Source: Pseudisothecium myosuroides (taxonomy: Eukaryota > Streptophyta > Bryopsida > Hypnales > Lembophyllaceae). Taken from it: a stretch of DNA of 64,000 nt. The notes beneath the pieces are model-generated. The model did not search any database. It was not told the DNA's origin and saw nothing but the letters and a program-made list of their open reading frames with translations. A program made the translations under genes and the position numbers. Where the stretch lies: NCBI GenBank assembly GCA_951799445.1, contig OX637293.1:15252001-15316000 (forward strand), given 5' to 3'. The stretch's first letter is position 1, and each line of letters begins with the position of its first letter. Positions 23,308 to 34,700 of this stretch are shown piece after piece.

Positions 23308-25328
23308 TGTGAGCTCCCAATTTGTCACTTGGGACTCGTAGAATTATTTTTTTGGAAATTTGCAATTTAAAATTGATAAAAATATAGAAAAATCCATAAA
23401 AAGAGTGTAGAACCGAAATAGGGTTGTATCATACCCATTATAGTATTTGGTCTAGATTTGTGTTTTTTATTTAGAATCCCCCAAATCTTGCCTAAAATAA
23501 TATAGAAATAACGGAAAGGTTAGATTTAGAAGATTTGAGTCACACAGTCCCAAAAAGGCTAAATCCCACCATGAATGTGGCGATTCATGGCTAGGTCGGT
23601 CCGAGGGATCCACAGCGAGGCCACTAGATCGAGTCCTAGAGTTAGATTTAGAATTCTCCATTAGATCGACGAATTCCCAAAATCCCGATTGTTAGCATGC
23701 AGGAGCCACTCACGCAAGACCGGGCCCGTGGAGGAATCTACAGCCCAAGGATGGTGTTCGAGGGTGAATCCCATGCCAAGAGTCCAACGGCGAAATCGGT
23801 TCGCCAAGATTCCTCCACCTGCAGAAGATTCCCGCACCGTCGCTGATTCAAGGAGATGGCCAGTTTAAATCTCCATTGACCAATCGTGCCAGGTACGGAA
23901 ACACACCTGCACGTCTTTCATGCGACTCCCTGAGAGGTCACGTGAAAAATTCCGGCATCTTCCGACTTGCAGAAGAACCTTTTTCCGAGTGGTCAACCCT
24001 CCTAACCTCCAACGGGAATTTCATGGAAATTACCCAGGTTACAATAAAATCTCACTAAAAATCAAACTAGCTTGTTTTATGTTAATAATGCGTTCCGTGA
24101 AGTTTCACGACATTCCGATAGCGGCAAGTACCCGAACCGGCGAGATTCCTCGGGAATTAACCACGTGGCGAGGTCCCCACCACGTTGACCGGCATTCCGG
24201 GACCATACGATGGGGAAACGAAGTCAACCAAAAGTCCTTCCCAACTCTCTCGCACCTACCGGAGACCGTAGGCTATTCACATTTCTCAAAATAGGAGACC
24301 CCCAAGATTTTACCACGATTTGGTTTTTAAACTAAATTAGCCTACGATGGGTTTTTTGGCCTCGGTACGGGGGTAGGGGAATTTAGGACTAAACACGGCG
24401 ATCTGGATCCAACGGCGCAATCCGTTCGGCGATTGGAGCTAATCTCCAAAAGTTAGGATGTTGGTCCAGCATAGATGGTAGAAGTAGAAATTTAGGATGT
24501 AGGATGAAAATCTTTGAGGATGAGGATGAAAATCCCCGTTGATAAGGTTACCTTAGAGCTTTAGAGAGAGGGGTGAGCCCTTGGGAAACCTATATAAGGG
24601 CCCCATTTCTCTCTCTAAAACACCCCCTCACTTTTGTTTGGGTCCGTGGGTCCAATTTGCTTTGGATATTTTGGCATTTGAAGCCAAAAACGTCTACGGT
24701 GTTTTTGGAGCACTTTTTGCTCCGTTGTTGCTAGATTTCAAGCTTTGAAGGTCCTTAGGGGGTCCTTCTATCTTGCCTTGTGTACTTCTCGTGCGTTTGT
24801 TATACCTTTGTTACGAGTTAAGAGTCCTCGTTTCTCTCTTGTAGTTCCTTTGTGATCTAACTTGTGAGTTTAGGAGTCTTTTGGTGTCTTGTCCTAATCC
24901 TAAAGTCACCCCCCACCGTACCTTGGCGATGCCGCTTTGGGGGGCTTTTAGCTTGTGAAGTTGTGTGTCTTTACGTGTCCTAACCGTGTTGTTTTCCTCA
25001 CTTGTGTATTCTCATCCTCTTCTAATCTTCCCCTTGTTGTGTGGACCCCCCCTCGGGACGGCGAAGCTTTGGCTTTGTCACGTGTGTTCTTTAACTTTGT
25101 CTTTTCTACCTTGTTCTAATACTCCCTTTGTTGTGTGGACCCCCCCTCGGGACGGCGAAGCTTTGGCTTTGTCACGTGTGTTCTTTAACTTTGTCTTTTC
25201 TACCTTCTTCTAATACTCCCTTTGTTGTGTGGACCCCCCCTCGGGACGGCGAAGCTTTGGCTTCGTCACGTGTATTCCTTAACTTTGTCTTGTCTACCTT
25301 CTTCTAGTATTCCCCTTGTTGTGTGAAA
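23308..25328 (+). repeat. LARD-like LTR, right-pointing
   Basis: It begins TGTGAGCTCCCAATTTGTCA and is homologous along its length to the inverse of 28179-30074, with many indels. The right boundary is approximate because the end is occupied by a 94-bp tandem array and the last bases of the LTR are not recognisable. Confidence 0.65.
24591..24597 (+). promoter_or_regulatory. TATA box in the right-pointing LTR
   Basis: CCTATATAAGGGCCCC lies about 1.28 kb into the LTR. The corresponding place in the inverted LTR reads CCTATAAAAGGGCCC. Conservation in both arms, followed by CT-rich leader sequence, argues for the retroelement promoter. Confidence 0.65.
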
Positions 25329-25330
25329 CC
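25034..25330 (+). repeat. 94-bp tandem repeat, about three copies
   Basis: TTGTTGTGTGG recurs at 25034, 25128 and 25222, with a diverged copy (TTGTTGTGTGAAA) at 25316, exactly 94 bp apart each time. Each unit contains a C-run, GACGGCGAAGCTTTGG and TCACGTGT. The array lies at the junction between the right-pointing LTR and the left-pointing internal region. Confidence 0.9.
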
Positions 25331-25744
25331 CCCCCACGGCGGCGAAGCTTTGAACTAGTGACAACGTCAAGTCCTATAGTGTGTGTTAAAATAGTCTTAG
25401 ACGGCGGAGCTTTGAACCCGTGGAGTGTTACAAGTCCTAAAGTTGGTGTTAAAACCAATTTTACGGCGGAGCCTTGAACCTCCATAGCCTTAGATTCCAA
25501 AGTCTAGTTTCCAAGACCTTCTTGGAAAAGTCTAGAGCTTAGCTTCCAAGATTGGTCACGAGTTTCTAGGAAGAGAGTGACCATCCCGTAACACTTAGCT
25601 TAGGTGACCGTTCTAAAAATTTGGGGCCTAACTCCCCGGACGGCGAAGCTTCGATCCTAGCCCTAACCCCTTACAAAAATCCAATTTAAATTGTGTTAGT
25701 GGGTTCCCCTAAGGGAACCCGGTTGTGTGGATTTTTGGGAAGGG

Positions 25745-25935
25745 CAGCTAGTAACCCGGCCAGCATACAGCCAGCACACCGGACCAGCGTACCGGCCAGC
25801 ATACCGGACCGGCAGCCAGCCATACAGCCAGCATGCAGCATCGGGCAGTCAGCTTGACTGAACTAACATCAGCATCGGGCTAAGTCAGATTGACTAAACT
25901 AAACATCAGCATCGAGCTAGTCAACTTGGCTGGAC
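25745..25935. repeat. Short tandem repeats CCAGCATACCGG and CATCAGCATCGGGCTA
   Basis: Units of 10-14 bp run from 25755 to 25845, followed by two longer units of about 40 bp (agcatcgggctaagtcag type). They sit at the place in this arm that corresponds to the GC-rich minisatellites of the other arm. Confidence 0.7.
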
Positions 25936-26849
25936 TGAGATACTAATTTCTGGATTTCTAGAACTAAACGGGACAATGCCCTGCGGGGCCCCAACCACCC
26001 TTTTTTTTATTTTTTTATCTTTTAAAGTCTGAAATTTTGGAATCCAGTTGGGGAGAGGAAAAAACTCAACTTGGAACTTCAAAAACACAATAGAAAAGGG
26101 GGGGGAAGAAATAGAAGCTGCCACTCCACACGCCACCTGCACAAAAACATCCGATCCTACTTGCATCACCACTCACACCTATACACAATGGAAGAAAAAT
26201 AGGGAGGAGGATGTGTTATAGGAGTGGAAAGGAGAGAGACGATAAATAGTGCCTAGCTAGGAGATTAGGTAGGAAATCTAGAAGAACTCCTTGCAACCAT
26301 TGGGAGGAGGATTAGGATGACACAAAGCAAAGTTGCGTAAGAGGGTAGGAGGCTCATTAAAACTTCACGAAGTTTGAGACTAGAAGCGTAAGACCACCAT
26401 CACCACAGTTGGTGGAATAGTTCAAGAGTAGAAGGAAGAGGAGGAGAGAAAGAAAAGGAGAAGGAAATGGGGGAAAGGGTTAGAACATCATATGTGTAAC
26501 GTTTTCTTTTCTACAAATTAAGCCGTGGGCCTTGGAAAAAAAATAAAAATAAAAACCGTAACACAAAAATAAAAGAAGACAATCGCAAGTGGCCACCATG
26601 GAGCACGAGGACGCGCATGTGGACGGGGATGACGTCATTTCCGACACTAGCAGTAACGAGGTGGGTCATTAAACTAATCCTAGTCGTTTCTCCCTAATTA
26701 GCATTTGTTTTCCTAATCAGCCCTTAGAGCGTAATTAGCATCCGAGATTAGCGTGAATTAGAAGTTTAGATTCAAAAGTTGATAGATTAGGAATAGAGGT
26801 TTCCGAAAACATCTTATAATTTAGATTTGACCGTAAACTGACCGCGTTA

Positions 26850-27850
26850 GGCTAAGTTAAGCGGTAGGGGGTAGAACGGAGGAATTTTAATAAAAATTGA
26901 ACCACAAGAAACAATGGACGGAAATTAGGATTAGATTAGAAGGAGAATTTAGGATAAAAATTAAAGATCAATTAACGGTTAAAAACCTAGAGTTAAATTA
27001 AGATTTTAATTAGGGAAGTTAAAATTCAAAAGTCGGAATTTGGAGTTAACTTTGGGAAGTAAAAAGTAGAATAGGAAATAGAGGTCAAAAGTAGAATCCA
27101 CTTAGGAAGTAGATTGTTGAGTTAAAAATAGAGTTAAAATTAGAAGTCAAAAGTCAAAAGTTTAGATTAAATTAAAAGGTTAAATTTTAGTCAATTGGGG
27201 AGTAAAAAGTGAGAGTGAAAAGCTAAAAGTAGAAGTTAAAAGTTAGAAGTAGAAGTAAAATTTTAGAGTTAGTAGAAAAATGTAGAGTCAAGGTGAAAAT
27301 GTAGAGTCAAACCTAGAGGTTAAAATTGGGGATTAATTTTAGAAGTAAAAATTTAGAGTTAAAAGTCAAAAACCTAGAGTTAAATTAGGAGTAAAAATCT
27401 ACAGTGAAAAGGGAAAATTTAGAGTTAACTTTAGAGGGTAAATCCTAGAGTAGTTTAGAAATAAGAACATAGAATTAGAGGTGAAAATTAGAATTACCTT
27501 AGAAGGTTAAAACTTGGAAGTTAGGAGTTGAAGTTGATTTAGGAGTAAAAACCTAGAGTTAAAAGTCAAACCCGTAGAGTTAAATTTAGAAGGGTAAACT
27601 TAGAATAGAATAGAGGAGTAAAAATTTAGAGTTAAAAGTTAAACCTAGAGTTAAATTCCGAGGATAAATTTCAGAGTTAAATTAGGAGTAAAAACCTAGA
27701 GTTAAAAGTCGATAGTTAATATTTAAACCCAAGTTAAAAGAGTAAAAATCTAGAGTTTCATTTAGAGGTTGAAGATTAGAGTAAGAGTTAAACTTTAGAG
27801 TTAGTTTTTAGAGTAGAACTTCTAGGTGGAGTCTTAAAATCCCACGATAG
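26850..27850. repeat. Degenerate AT-rich repeat field (TAGAGTTAAAAGTCAAAA)
   Basis: For about 1 kb the sequence consists of loosely repeated words such as tagagttaaaagtcaaaa, aaaacctagagttaaa and gaagtaaaaattta, with unit spacing of about 15-45 bp. No reading frame survives. It looks like an old, slipped minisatellite inside the retroelement. Confidence 0.7.
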
Positions 27851-28162
27851 TCTTAGAGGTTCATGGAAGGAACATAGGGGTTCCTCTTTTTACATAGTTA
27901 GGGACGTTAGAAATGACGCCAACTACCCAGTCTATCCTCGACATAGGATAGATAGTTAGGGAGTTAGAATTATACCATTACCCCTGAGCATTGCAGTTAC
28001 CTTGTGAGTTACTACATGCATTCTAATTATTCGCTGCCATCCACGACACTTAGGAAACGTTAGCAAAAAAGATCCATTGCTTGGAAGGCACAGTGGACCG
28101 CGCTCACATCACCCCCATATATTAAAAAATGTGGATAAAGGCATAGAACCTGGTCGGTGTTC

Positions 28163-28174
28163 GCTCTATTACCA
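28163..28174 (-). promoter_or_regulatory. PBS, left-pointing copy
   Basis: On the minus strand the site reads TGGTAATAGAGC, matching 10 of 12 bases of the tRNA-iMet binding site. It lies four bases after an LTR end reading TTACCCA. Confidence 0.65.
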
Positions 28175-28178
28175 AGGG

Positions 28179-30074
28179 TGGGTAATCTTGCGCCCACAGG
28201 GGATTAATAGTCAAAGCTTCGCCATCAACAAGGAGGGCTCACGTGACCACAAGCAATTTCAAAAGAGGAAGAAAATCGTTAGGACATAACCACCCTGGGG
28301 GGCCCACAACTCCACCGTACGGGGGGAGGACCACACGCCAAGGGTTCTTAGAGAAAGCAAAAGAGTTCCCCGACTGGGAGAGAAACACTCGGAGGTTAAT
28401 CTAGACACGCAGGTTAGAAAACATAATTCTTAAACACTAAAAGACCCCCCAGTAGGCGGCAAAGCCAAGGCGCTGCGGGGGGAGCTTTAGGATCAGGACA
28501 AAACTCAAAGAACTCCCAAGCAAGTTAGTGCTTCAAGCAAAGTACTTCAACTGACAAGTTAGTGACCAAAGTGACTCAAAAATAAGCCAAATAATACCCA
28601 AGACTACTCAAAACTCATAGACACAAAGGAAGAAGGACCTCCAAGACCGTCAAAAGCTGAAAATAGAACAACAACGGAGCACCACGTGCTCAAAACACTA
28701 TAGAAGTGCCTTTGAGTAAAATTTCCAAAAAATCCAACATAAGTTGGACCCACAGACCCAAAACATGAATAGGGGTGGTTTTGGAGAGAAATGAGGGCCC
28801 TTTTATAGGTTTCCCAAGGCCCTCACCTCCCCTCTTTTAACCTAGGTAACCCTATCAACTTGGATTTTCATCCTTATCTTTTAGGATTTTCACGTACTTT
28901 GGGTTTTACGCTGGTCCAACACTCTAACTATTAGAGATTAACTCCAAATCAAAAACCGATTGTGCCATTGGCTTCAGAAGGCCATTTTTAGTCCTAGAAT
29001 TCCCCTACCCCCTATTCCAACGCCAAAATTCCACCATAAACTATCGCCAACTGGAGTCAGTAAAAGAGGTAAAAATCTACTTTTTGGAGGTTACCTTTTC
29101 TGACAAAGGTGACTAGCCAGGGTAGTCTGGAAGGTCTTATGGAGTAAGAAAAGACCCTTCGTTGACTTCGTTCCGACTTCGTGTGCTCCTGGGACGCCGG
29201 TCAACTCTACGTAAATCCCGCCACGTGGATAATTCGAAGGAATGTCGGTGATTCGGCCGTCTCCCGCTATCGAAACACCATGAAATTTGTCGGGGCGCGT
29301 TATTAGCATAAAAGAAACTATCCTAATTTTTAGTGAGATTTTACCGCTACCTGGATAATTATCGTGAATTTCCCATCGTAATTTTAGGCGGTTGACCGTC
29401 CGGAAGGAGTATTTTTTCAATCCAGAAAATTCCGAAACTTCTTGGAGAACCTCTCATGGGGTTTCCCAAGAGATTTGCAAGGTCACATCTTGATCTTGCA
29501 TGTCTTGGTACGGAGGGCAAAAAGATACCTCCGTTGGTTTACCGGTCGTCAGGGAATCTTTCGCATACGAGGGAATCTTGGCGAATGGATTTCGCTTTTG
29601 ACTTCCCGGTATGGTTTAGACCCAAGATCACAATCCGGTGACCGTAGATTCCTCCACCTGCCTGTCTTGCGAAAGTGACACCTGCAAGCTAACAATTGAG
29701 GTTTCTACTATTCATCGATGGGATGGGGAAACTGAAACCTCTCTTGGGGAATCTACCTAAGAATCTCCCTAGACTTCCCTTAGACCAATTTAGCCCAGCT
29801 TGGTCACGTGCATAGTGATTTTAGGCTATTTTGGGTAAGAACCCTCAAACCTTCTAGTTCCCACTACTTCTATGGCTCCAACCTATTTACAAGTGGGTTT
29901 TAGGACTATTCTAAGGAAAAAAGTCTATTTAGGACCAAAGGGCATATTGGTATGTAACATGTCCATTCTGGTTTTACACTCTTTTTAGGATTTTTGTGTA
30001 TAATTACAACATAAATTGCACAATCTAAGAAAAAAGAAGACTATGAGTCCCAAGTGACGAATTGGGAGCTCACA
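28179..30074 (-). repeat. LARD-like LTR, left-pointing, 1896 bp
   Basis: On the minus strand it starts TGTGAGCTCCC directly at the CCGTA duplication and ends TTACCCA just before the PBS. This is the complete LTR of the insertion. A TATA box (CCTATAAAAG) lies at 28802-28808. Confidence 0.7.
28802..28808 (-). promoter_or_regulatory. TATA box in the left-pointing LTR
   Basis: The minus strand reads CCTATAAAAGGGCCC, in the same context as the TATA box of the other LTR. Confidence 0.65.
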
Positions 30075-30079
30075 CCGTA

Positions 30080-30229
30080 CCACGGCGCAGGCCCTCCTGC
30101 CTTGAGCCATGGGTCTTCCAGCCCCGCGGCTACCCATCCGGAGTCTGCCCACACTTAGCATTACCCTTGGGGTCGCGGCGCCTCGTTCGCCGCGTGCCGA
30201 ACCCCTTGCCAAGCTATGGGGGCGTTACA
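30080..30229 (-). repeat. 5' LTR of the chromovirus, upstream part
   Basis: This matches 14184-14333. On the minus strand it starts TGTAACGCCCCCATAGCTTG, and the CCTAG duplication follows at 30230-30234. Confidence 0.93.
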
Positions 30230-30234
30230 CCTAG

Positions 30235-31423
30235 GTCATTAATTCTTTACTCTAGCGGTCACATTGGAGCCATCCATTTCAAAAGGTATTTATGGTTAAG
30301 TGCGTAGTATGTAGTAGCTACATTAACAACATTGTCTTTCTCTTGCTATAGGTTTTTTAACATCTATGATTTGTTCTACCACTAGCACACATTTACTTCT
30401 CTAATTCTCCTTGCTATCGTGGTGCTTTCTACTACAGTGCTATGTCTCGAGATCAGTACTTTGAAGTTTTGACTTTGGAGGTTGTTAAATCTCAAGTTCT
30501 CAATTAGTATTAATTGTTTACCGACATTTCAAAAACTTGTTCTTTCCTATAGTCATGCGCCAATTTCAATGTAGGAGTGACATTGTTTGAGTTTGTGAAA
30601 ATATATTATTTGGCGTTTTAATTTGTAGAAAATAGGAAAAATATTTTTCAACAGAATTAAAAATTGATCATTATGAAGGACTTCTTAGTGATGAGATTTG
30701 ACCAAGAAAATTAGGTCAAAACCATGTCTAATGCTTAAAAGTACGCACGTAAGGGAGGCTTGTTTACACAAACATGGAGGAAAAAAATAATGTATTTTTA
30801 AATGTCCTTTGGTAGGAACATGTTTGACTACCTTAGAAATATACAACAAAAAATTTAGCTAAAATTCATTAATTTACACTGCTCAATAGTATAAAAATAC
30901 CCTAAATGTCAAAGTTTGACAAATTAATAAAATTGATTTTTAAGCATAGAATATTTTTTTTAATTTATAAAAAATAAGGGATACAAATTTAACTAAGACA
31001 TCTAGAAACAAATTTTTTGTTTTTGGCATTGGATTCATAATTCAAAAAGTTAAAAAATTCGAAAATCAAAACTCTACCAAAATAGCAAGTGTTTCTTGCA
31101 ATCACCTTTAAATGGATTTCAAAGTGAACACATTTCTAGAGCCTTTTCCCCCCAAATTGTCATTTTTTGCCCTTTTTTTATACCACTTAATAATTGTAGC
31201 CATTACAAATTTAAAAAATAGTTATGTATATTGTATTCAATTTCTTTGAATATTGCAGCTTTTACTTTATCAAAGAAAAAAAAGTTGCAAAATTTCACAT
31301 TTTTTCTTCAAATTTATTGGATTTTTTTACCATGATAATAGCATGTTGCAGAAATAGCCTCCCTATAAATACAACTATAGCCTCTTGGCTAATTTTTCTA
31401 AACTCGTTTCAAGATCACTACTT
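30235..31423. other. AT-rich intergenic DNA
   Basis: No gene or repeat is recognised. Short frames lack family features. Confidence 0.5.
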
Positions 31424-31710
31424 CATTAGAAGAGAAATGAGGCCAAAGAAGGGCCGCGAGTTATCTTGGAGTTCTCTAGTTTGGGAGCTTTGTTCTACTA
31501 AAATATTCCCATGCCACGTAGACTGCTAACGTGGCCAGGACACTGCCACATCAGCAAATTATTAAAAAAATATTTTTTCTAAAAATAATAAAAAATTCCA
31601 AAAATAGAATTTTTTTATTTTTTTCCCCTCTCAGTGATGGGATCAGCTTGTTTCCAACATAGGGAACAGCCCTGAAACGGCCCTTTCATGGCCTCATTTT
31701 TATTCTAATG
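31424..31710. mobile_element. CATTAGA-type MITE, copy 2
   Basis: The ends are CATTAGAAGAGAAATGAGGC and the inverse of GGCCTCATTTTTATTCTAATG's last 20 bases. The element is 287 bp. The core gggaacagccctgaaacggc is shared with the other two copies. Confidence 0.75.
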
Positions 31711-34700
31711 CTCTTCTAATATGTATTTGTTGCATTCAAAATGAGGATCCTAAACTTGACATTACACACTTGATGAAATTCAATCTAACTTTCACACAGC
31801 AGGTCAGCAAATTTGCTTTACAAGGTCTTGTAATGTAACTAGACTTAATCTTGTAATAATAAGTTACCATAAGAGGGAGGAAGACAATAACCCTATTATT
31901 ATGTTTTCAAATTCAAAGAATCAAATAAGAAATTGGATGAGTGTTTTAATACAATCACTCATTGAAAAGGTGGAGTGAGAATTTGGGAAGAGTACAATGA
32001 TCTTCAACACATGCAAAAAAGTTTATTGCATACATTTAGTGATAAACAAATGACAAATCTTTAAATATGAAAAAACAAAACTATAAAAAACATACAAAAC
32101 AATTGTGTACAATCTTGATTTATATACTATGTCTAGTATACAAAGTAGAGAAAGGTAAGATGTAGTAATATATGCACAAAAGTCCAAAAATTTGGAAAAC
32201 GAAGCTTGTATTCACGAAATATTGACCTCCAATATAAATATCCAGATGAATTTTGTGAACTTTATATGTTGGAATGTATAAAAATCACATGGTGTTGTTC
32301 AAAATTAGAAAACTTCAAATCAGATAGGACCTTAGCCATTAATTTTTTTTTCACATGATTTGTTTTCTTCTACAACAATGTTGCAAAATTGTGTGGGCAA
32401 TTTAAAAGGGCTTTTGCATTTACTTTTCATAAGTGAATAATGCAGACTAAAAAACAAGAACACGATATTTCTGTAAAAAAAACTACCCGTCGCGCAACTA
32501 CCATATTGTCTTTGACCAATCTTTTTTTGCCTTGTTGATCCCAATTTTTGCCACACATGCTCTTAATCTCTGTTCCAAAATCTAGTAACAATCTGATGAA
32601 TAGTTCCTTCAACAGATGAAAGCATAGAGGACAGTCTTTTATTCCCATCACTTTCTCTAATAAATTTTTTTTAATCATTAAATAATTCACTACCAATAAT
32701 AATTATATAGATTTCCATACAAAAGACACTCACTTGAAAAACGTAATAGCTTCATAGTTATTATATAAGTACGATTTAGAATATTAAAATATCAAGATAT
32801 TTCATACCCACGATTCAATGACTTTGGCTTCACTATCATAAAAAATTGATATAATATCTATAATCAATAATATCATGATGTGTACTATCAATATTCAACT
32901 TTATTATACAAAACATTATGAACAATAGCTAATTCTAGGTTTAGTGGCAATTTCAGTAACATAAAAATTTGTGAATTAAGAAAAAATTCAACACCTTGGA
33001 CATGTATGTGAGTACTTTCAATGACATAGTTTATATAAATTTTTTTTCATTGATCACTATTGATGTGTTAATATATACAATGCACTATTGGCGAAAAAGT
33101 TGAATAATATATCATTCTACTAAACTACTTTGATGCCAATTTTTTTTCTATCCACAAATAAAAATTTAAGTGTGACTTAAGATCCGAAAGAAATTGAAAA
33201 TTCAAATATGAGTGCAAGATACACGCATTCACTATACAAGTGTCTAACAGAAAATGGCGTAAGTGATGACATCATTTGTGGTTCTGTATCAACATCTAAT
33301 ATGTGCATTTCAACTTATCTGCTCAATCAGCACCTCACATATTATTTTGATATTGAATATTTGTAGATCTTGATAAATTAGATTATCTTTTTCACAAGGT
33401 ATCTTTTTATAGAGCTCGTAAAATTGTTTTGATTTTTGTTTTAGGTAGCACCGGCTTTACATAAGAAGAAAGAAATAATATTATTTTTTTATCCTATTAC
33501 ACCGTACAACATATTTTTTCAAAACTATGCGTCCTCCAATCACATCATTTTATATTTTTTGTCTTTGTTATGGCCGATATTCATACTATACATAGTACAC
33601 AAAATAAAATAAAATAAAATTTATTATTTCAATAAATACAAGTGCTTTAAGTGACATAATATAGCTATAGTAGGTAGACGAGTTGATTAATGTTTTCAAG
33701 AGCCGTAACAGAAGGCGTTTGAAGTTAAGTTTAGGCTTGCTTCCTAAAGTTTTGAGAAGTCAAAAAGTCGTTTGAAGTATATTTTGTCCCCTCAAATCGC
33801 CGCATGAAGTTTAGCCGCGTGTAGTTTTGAGCTTCCTTACTTAGATGCTACTTCCTCCTTTTTGCCTTGCCTTGCCTTGTCTATCTTCTTTCTTCCCAAA
33901 TCTTGCTTGTATATAGTCTCGTTTTAAATATAGCCTCAATTTTATTCAAAAAATTTCAGACATCGCATCATTACTGCTAAGATTTAGTATGAAAATAATT
34001 TTGCAAATAAACACCGAATTATTGAGAAAAGAAAGTTTGCTCAAAATGATAGTGTATTTAATTTTCAGCCCCCAAACTTCTGAAAAATCCAACTACCATC
34101 CAGCAATCTCCTGCGAATGACATTATGTGATGTCTTTGAAGAAGCAAAGACATCACATACCTGCTCTATCAATGAAAGTTGATGTCGTGGGTTGTTGGGA
34201 GCAGTGAAGAAGGGGAGAGATGGTGCAAATTATATTCCACTTTCAGCTGATATTTTTAGATTTTTATAAATAATATTTCTCGTGTTACGAGAAAAATGGT
34301 ATAGAATCTCCCAAAGCTTCGACTTTTTTAGTTCTGATCTTTTGATGATCGGCTTGTAGAATCTGGGCCAGTGTAATCTTCAAATTTTGGAGAGGCCATA
34401 CACTTTTCGTAGTTTGGCGAGCTTGCCGTAGGACAATTTCTTCAAGAGGAATATAGAATCGTTGCCAACGAGAAAGTCATAGTCTTGAACCCTATCACTA
34501 GCTTTTGCGCTTGTTTTGATAGAGAGATGGACTTCATCGAATTTGTTGTCACATGATCTGCTAAGCTGAGTTCATCTTGTGCAGTCACAATTTTTCCGTA
34601 GACGTGTTGACATATTAAAGTTTTGTTGTTGTTAAAAATTGCTCGAATCAAAACTAAGTTTTTTATAGCTTTAATTTACACCAACTCTTGTGGAATATAA

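Larger units (their letters stand above)
25329..28162 (-). repeat. Internal non-coding region, left-pointing copy
   Basis: This reads leftward from the PBS at 28163-28174 to a G-run (minus strand, 25337-25329) equivalent to the polypurine tract. It contains repeated GGCGAAGCTTTG-type motifs (25340-25650), a minisatellite of ccagcataccgg and catcagcatcggg units (25745-25935), and degenerate AT-rich repeats at 26850-27850. No protein is recognised. Confidence 0.6.
20755..30074. mobile_element. Nested LARD-like composite insertion, 9.3 kb, inverted halves
   Basis: The element is flanked by CCGTA at 20750-20754 and 30075-30079. It begins TGTGA and ends TCACA. Four blocks are visible. An internal region points right (20775-23307). 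An LTR points right (23308 to about 25328). A homologous internal region points left (28178 down to about 25329). An LTR points left (30074 down to 28179). PBS-like sites, a polypurine tract before each presumed LTR junction and matching TATA boxes support this parse. No coding frame of note exists, so it is a non-autonomous LARD-like retroelement. A normal element would have two LTRs in the same direction, so this one is rearranged. The nested insertion must be younger than the chromovirus. Confidence 0.75.
13968..30229 (-). mobile_element. Ty3/gypsy chromovirus, disrupted by a nested element
   Basis: The element lies on the minus strand. Its 3' LTR is 13968-14333. Its 5' LTR is 20539-20754 continuing at 30080-30229. 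Without the inserted 20755-30079 block it is 6937 bp. The LTRs run TGTAACG...CGTTATA, so the terminal dinucleotide is TA rather than the canonical CA. By eye the two LTRs differ at roughly 8% of positions, mostly transitions, so the insertion is not recent. The order gag, protease, RT, RNase H, integrase, chromodomain-like tail is that of chromoviruses. Pol is open, but gag-protease has stops and a frameshift, so this copy is defective. Confidence 0.93.

Noticed and set aside
25034..25330. Regular 94-bp repeats considered as a CRISPR-like array
   Set aside because: Units are contiguous tandem copies without spacers, lie inside a plant retroelement LTR, and have no cas genes.
20755..30074. Reading the insertion as a DNA transposon with long terminal inverted repeats
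   Set aside because: PBS-like sites, polypurine tracts next to TGTGAGC starts, LTR-type TATA boxes and a 5-bp duplication fit an LTR element better. The inverted arms are also not in mirror order.
34300..34651. Minus-strand text faintly like the KSLYGLKQ block of Copia reverse transcriptase
   Set aside because: The resemblance is limited to a few residues, with stops around it and no other Copia motif nearby.
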